From: an uncultured Lachnospiraceae bacterium
GTDB taxonomy: Bacteria; Bacillota; Clostridia; Lachnospirales; Lachnospiraceae
DNA: 7,308 nt
Direction of reading: 5' to 3'
NCBI GenBank assembly: GCA_910585205.1
Contig: CAJUCC010000053.1
Location: forward strand, 1 to 7,308
The translations under genes were made by a program, and so were the position numbers. This document shows positions 5,669 to 7,308 of this stretch, one piece after another; within the stretch, counting starts at the first letter, position 1, and the number at the start of each line of letters is the position of its first letter. The notes under the pieces were generated by a model. The model did not search any database. It saw only the letters and a list, made by a program, of their open reading frames with translations, and was not told where the DNA came from.

Positions 5669-6379
5669 TCATTTTTGTAATAGTTCTAACAATCTTTCCT
5701 TTGACACTTTGGGGATAATGATTGATCGTAATGGCTGGCCGTCAATTAACACAATACCTCGGCCTTGTCCCAAAATCAGATCGTCTTCTCCTTCAAAATG
5801 TTCTCCTGCGAACAGACCTTTCCGTCCATCGACAGATAACCTTCCGAGGCCTACGCATATATGGAAATTGTCTGCGCTGCCGCTGGCAGAAGGAAAAATA
5901 GACGCAGAATACCGCTGCATGGAAAGCCATAAGAAACACTTTCTTGACCTTCCCAGCATTAAAACAGTGCTCATGATACTCTTAATTTCATCCGCCTTTG
6001 CCTTGTTTTCTTTGTTCATCGAATAGTGCATAAGCAGCCCTGCTATTTCATCAATAAGCAGGATTTTTATAGTGCCGTCGCCGCCTTCAGGTGTATTTAA
6101 AAAGTGCTGGTAGAATGTTTTTATTCCATCATAGCACTGTTCAAATTCCGAAAAATGTTCACTAATCCCTGTAAACTCATGGCTTGCCTTAAAATCGGCA
6201 ATATAAAGCCTACAGGAATGTTTTTTCATCTTGTAGAGCCAGTACAGCATACTTGTACTTTTGCCGGAACCTGAACCGCCGACAACAATTAAATGGCTGC
6301 ATGACGAAGCATACAGGGGAATTTTAATCCCCTGCATACTCCAAAACATCAGATCGTATCCCAGCATGAAACTATCCAT
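5669..6379 (-). CDS. Short FtsK/TcpA-like DNA-translocating ATPase (coupling protein)
   Basis: A P-loop ATPase expected to pump or deliver element DNA at the membrane. In the 236-residue product, Walker A is GGSGSGKS (34-41), Walker B is ILLIDE (106-111), and LWLSMQR (150-156) matches the sensor segment with conserved Gln-Arg of FtsK/TraG/TcpA ATPases. GRGIVLIDGQP near 207-216 is the usual C-terminal strand pair. At 236 residues it is about half the size of typical TcpA or VirD4 proteins and has no membrane segment. I chose the ATG at 6379 because AGGGG lies 9 bases upstream and ATGGATAG overlaps the stop of the preceding gene by 8 bases, a sign of translational coupling; an in-frame ATG at 6427 would add 16 residues and a 56-base overlap. 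The overlapping membrane protein may be its anchor. The origin-like segment and rep follow. Confidence 0.88.
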   Translation of the reverse strand: MDSFMLGYDLMFWSMQGIKIPLYASSCSHLIVVGGSGSGKSTSMLYWLYKMKKHSCRLYIADFKASHEFTGISEHFSEFEQCYDGIKTFYQHFLNTPEGGDGTIKILLIDEIAGLLMHYSMNKENKAKADEIKSIMSTVLMLGRSRKCFLWLSMQRYSASIFPSASGSADNFHICVGLGRLSVDGRKGLFAGEHFEGEDDLILGQGRGIVLIDGQPLRSIIIPKVSKERLLELLQK

Positions 6380-6974
6380 ACAGGTTTTCCCCTGTTTCAT
6401 CATCAGTAGGGTAATTATTCTTGTCATTTATTTTCTTCTGCATATATTGATACAGAATTTTTAATTTTCTCCTTTCCTCGTCGTTTCTTGCATAACTGAT
6501 AGACAATACAGGCATAGAGAGATCGTGACGTATTGTCCAGTTTGTCAGTATTTGCGTACAGTATCCATATAGGTTAAGATAAAGTGCGACCGTGTTTTTA
6601 AGTACGTGGCTTATAACACGTTTTTCGTTTTCATTTAAATAATAAACCGACACCTCAATGTACGGCAGGCATCGCTTTATACCGAAATATAATAACGGTC
6701 TGTTTATTTTGGTAGTTGACAGTTGCTGCAATTCTTGAAATCGGGATTCGCCAATAATAGAGCGGATATTTTCCCATACTTCCTCCACAAAGCCGGCATC
6801 AGTGGGAAATGAATAGACAACTTTCCCATTGATGCGGTTATGTATTTTTCGTCCGGCCTGCTCCATTGTACAGCCTGTCCATAGCTTTACAATAAAACAG
6901 GCTATATAAAAGGAACCTGCTCCCAATAACAGAATTGCTGCCAGAAGCAGCATTAAATATAGTAATGCCTTCAT
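6372..6974 (-). CDS. Membrane-anchored protein of unknown function in the transfer module
   Basis: The 200-residue product begins with one long hydrophobic segment (about 3-31) and continues as a mainly soluble mixed alpha/beta domain, with no motif I recognise and no cysteine or metal-binding pattern. The C-terminal 40 residues are highly charged (NDEERRKLKILYQYMQKK). The start is well supported: AAAGGA precedes the ATG by 6 bases. It overlaps the ATPase gene by 8 bases, so the two proteins are probably made in similar amounts. Because the ATPase lacks the N-terminal membrane part usual in coupling proteins, I suggest that this protein provides it as a separate subunit; this is inference only. 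Confidence 0.8.
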   Translation of the reverse strand: MKALLYLMLLLAAILLLGAGSFYIACFIVKLWTGCTMEQAGRKIHNRINGKVVYSFPTDAGFVEEVWENIRSIIGESRFQELQQLSTTKINRPLLYFGIKRCLPYIEVSVYYLNENEKRVISHVLKNTVALYLNLYGYCTQILTNWTIRHDLSMPVLSISYARNDEERRKLKILYQYMQKKINDKNNYPTDDETGENLYG

Positions 6975-6988
6975 AGTGTTTCCTTTCA

Positions 6989-7013
6989 GCAGGCGGAAGT
7001 TTTTTCCGCCTGC
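6989..7013 (-). repeat. 10-bp inverted repeat between two element genes
   Basis: GCAGGCGGAA (6989-6998) and TTCCGCCTGC (7004-7013) are exact complements with a 5-base loop. In the minus-strand mRNA the hairpin ends 6 bases before the AAAGGA ribosome-binding site of the membrane-protein gene and has no U-run after it. It is more likely to affect mRNA stability or access to that site than to stop transcription. Confidence 0.6.
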
Positions 7014-7031
7014 ATTTGTTGCTATTAATAG

Positions 7032-7301
7032 TTACTTGATCAGTTTTATTTCTCTGATCGGTTGGAAAATACCTCCTGATTTCATCTGTATCGCCTTGCC
7101 GTAAAAAATTTCAATTTCTGATCCTACAGATAATTTTGTGGAATCGTATTCTCCAATGTAGATTGTCTCTACCGACTGGCCTTCACAGTACCTTCCTTCT
7201 GACTCCTTCTTGTAGAAATCAGAGAATTCTGTAGACACATGTAACGTGGTTGTGGTATGTCCATCGCTTTTTCTGGTGTAATTTTTTCCCACTATTCTCA
7301 T
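7032..7301 (-). CDS. Small beta-rich protein of unknown function, start uncertain
   Basis: An 89-residue product dominated by predicted beta strands (HTTTTLHVSTEF, VETIYIGEYD, SEIEIFYGKAIQ, IFQPIREIKLI), with a pattern that could be an OB fold; proteins of this size and style occur in Firmicute conjugative elements beside coupling-protein genes. An OB fold would suit single-stranded DNA binding during transfer, but that is speculation. The ATG at 7301 follows GAAGGG by only one base, too tight for a normal start; the GTG three codons later is spaced better, and the frame stays open to the window edge, so the gene may begin further right. It is followed after 57 bases by the membrane-protein gene in the same direction. 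Confidence 0.65.
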   Translation of the reverse strand: MRIVGKNYTRKSDGHTTTTLHVSTEFSDFYKKESEGRYCEGQSVETIYIGEYDSTKLSVGSEIEIFYGKAIQMKSGGIFQPIREIKLIK

Positions 7302-7308
7302 ACCCTTC

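Larger units (their letters stand above)
3176..7308. mobile_element. End of an integrative (conjugative or mobilizable) element in tRNA-Gly, continuing past the right edge
   Basis: Five minus-strand genes (integrase, Rep_trans-type initiator/relaxase, FtsK/TcpA-like ATPase, membrane protein, small beta-rich protein) form a tightly packed mobility module next to a tRNA gene. Their coding DNA is visibly AT-richer than the transglutaminase and GH3-like genes to the left. The combination of Int, Rep_trans protein and coupling ATPase is known from Tn916/ICEBs1-type elements and from mobilizable elements of Firmicutes. Cargo, any further transfer genes and the other attachment site are not in view, so conjugative versus mobilizable cannot be decided. 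Confidence 0.85.

Noticed and set aside
1..7308. CRISPR arrays, insertion sequences and rRNA
   Set aside because: No regularly spaced repeats, DDE transposase or rRNA-like sequence was seen on either strand.

Overview
The window joins two kinds of DNA. The left part (about 1-3230) looks like chromosome of a Clostridia-type Firmicute, most likely Lachnospiraceae. It is relatively GC-rich in its coding regions and carries an exported transglutaminase-like protein, a membrane-anchored glycoside hydrolase family 3 (GH3)-like protein and a tRNA-Gly(GCC) gene, separated by clear sigma-A promoters. The right part (about 3230-7308) is AT-richer, reads entirely on the minus strand, and is one end of an integrative mobile element lying directly downstream of the tRNA. 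The taxonomic call rests on protein style and promoters only.

Left region. A transglutaminase-core protein with an intact Cys-His-Asp triad runs in from the left edge. A 550-base gap follows, with a near-consensus promoter preceded by an A/T-rich block, a purine-rich stretch with no convincing ORF, and a perfect 14-bp inverted repeat; this may be an unannotated small RNA or long leader. A second promoter (1992-2020) drives a 298-aa protein that resembles GH3 beta-N-acetylhexosaminidases at both ends but lacks the catalytic middle. The tRNA has its own promoter and a hairpin terminator.

Right region. In transcription order from the right edge: an 89-aa beta-rich protein, a 200-aa protein with one N-terminal membrane segment, a short FtsK/TcpA-like ATPase overlapping it by 8 bases, an origin-like intergenic segment, a Rep_trans-type replication initiator/relaxase, and a tyrosine recombinase whose 3' end faces the tRNA. 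This is a compact mobility module: Int inserts and excises at the tRNA, Rep nicks the origin, and the ATPase plus its membrane neighbour probably bring DNA to a secretion channel.

The most striking point is the segment just before rep (5555-5600). An 11-bp hairpin has TCTAATA in and beside its loop and runs into GCCGG, which from memory matches the nick hairpin of pT181-family rolling-circle plasmids. A 12-bp perfect palindrome is next to it. The same hairpin buries the GGAGG ribosome-binding site of rep, and rep has no ATG, GTG or TTG codon at the position its conserved N-terminus requires.
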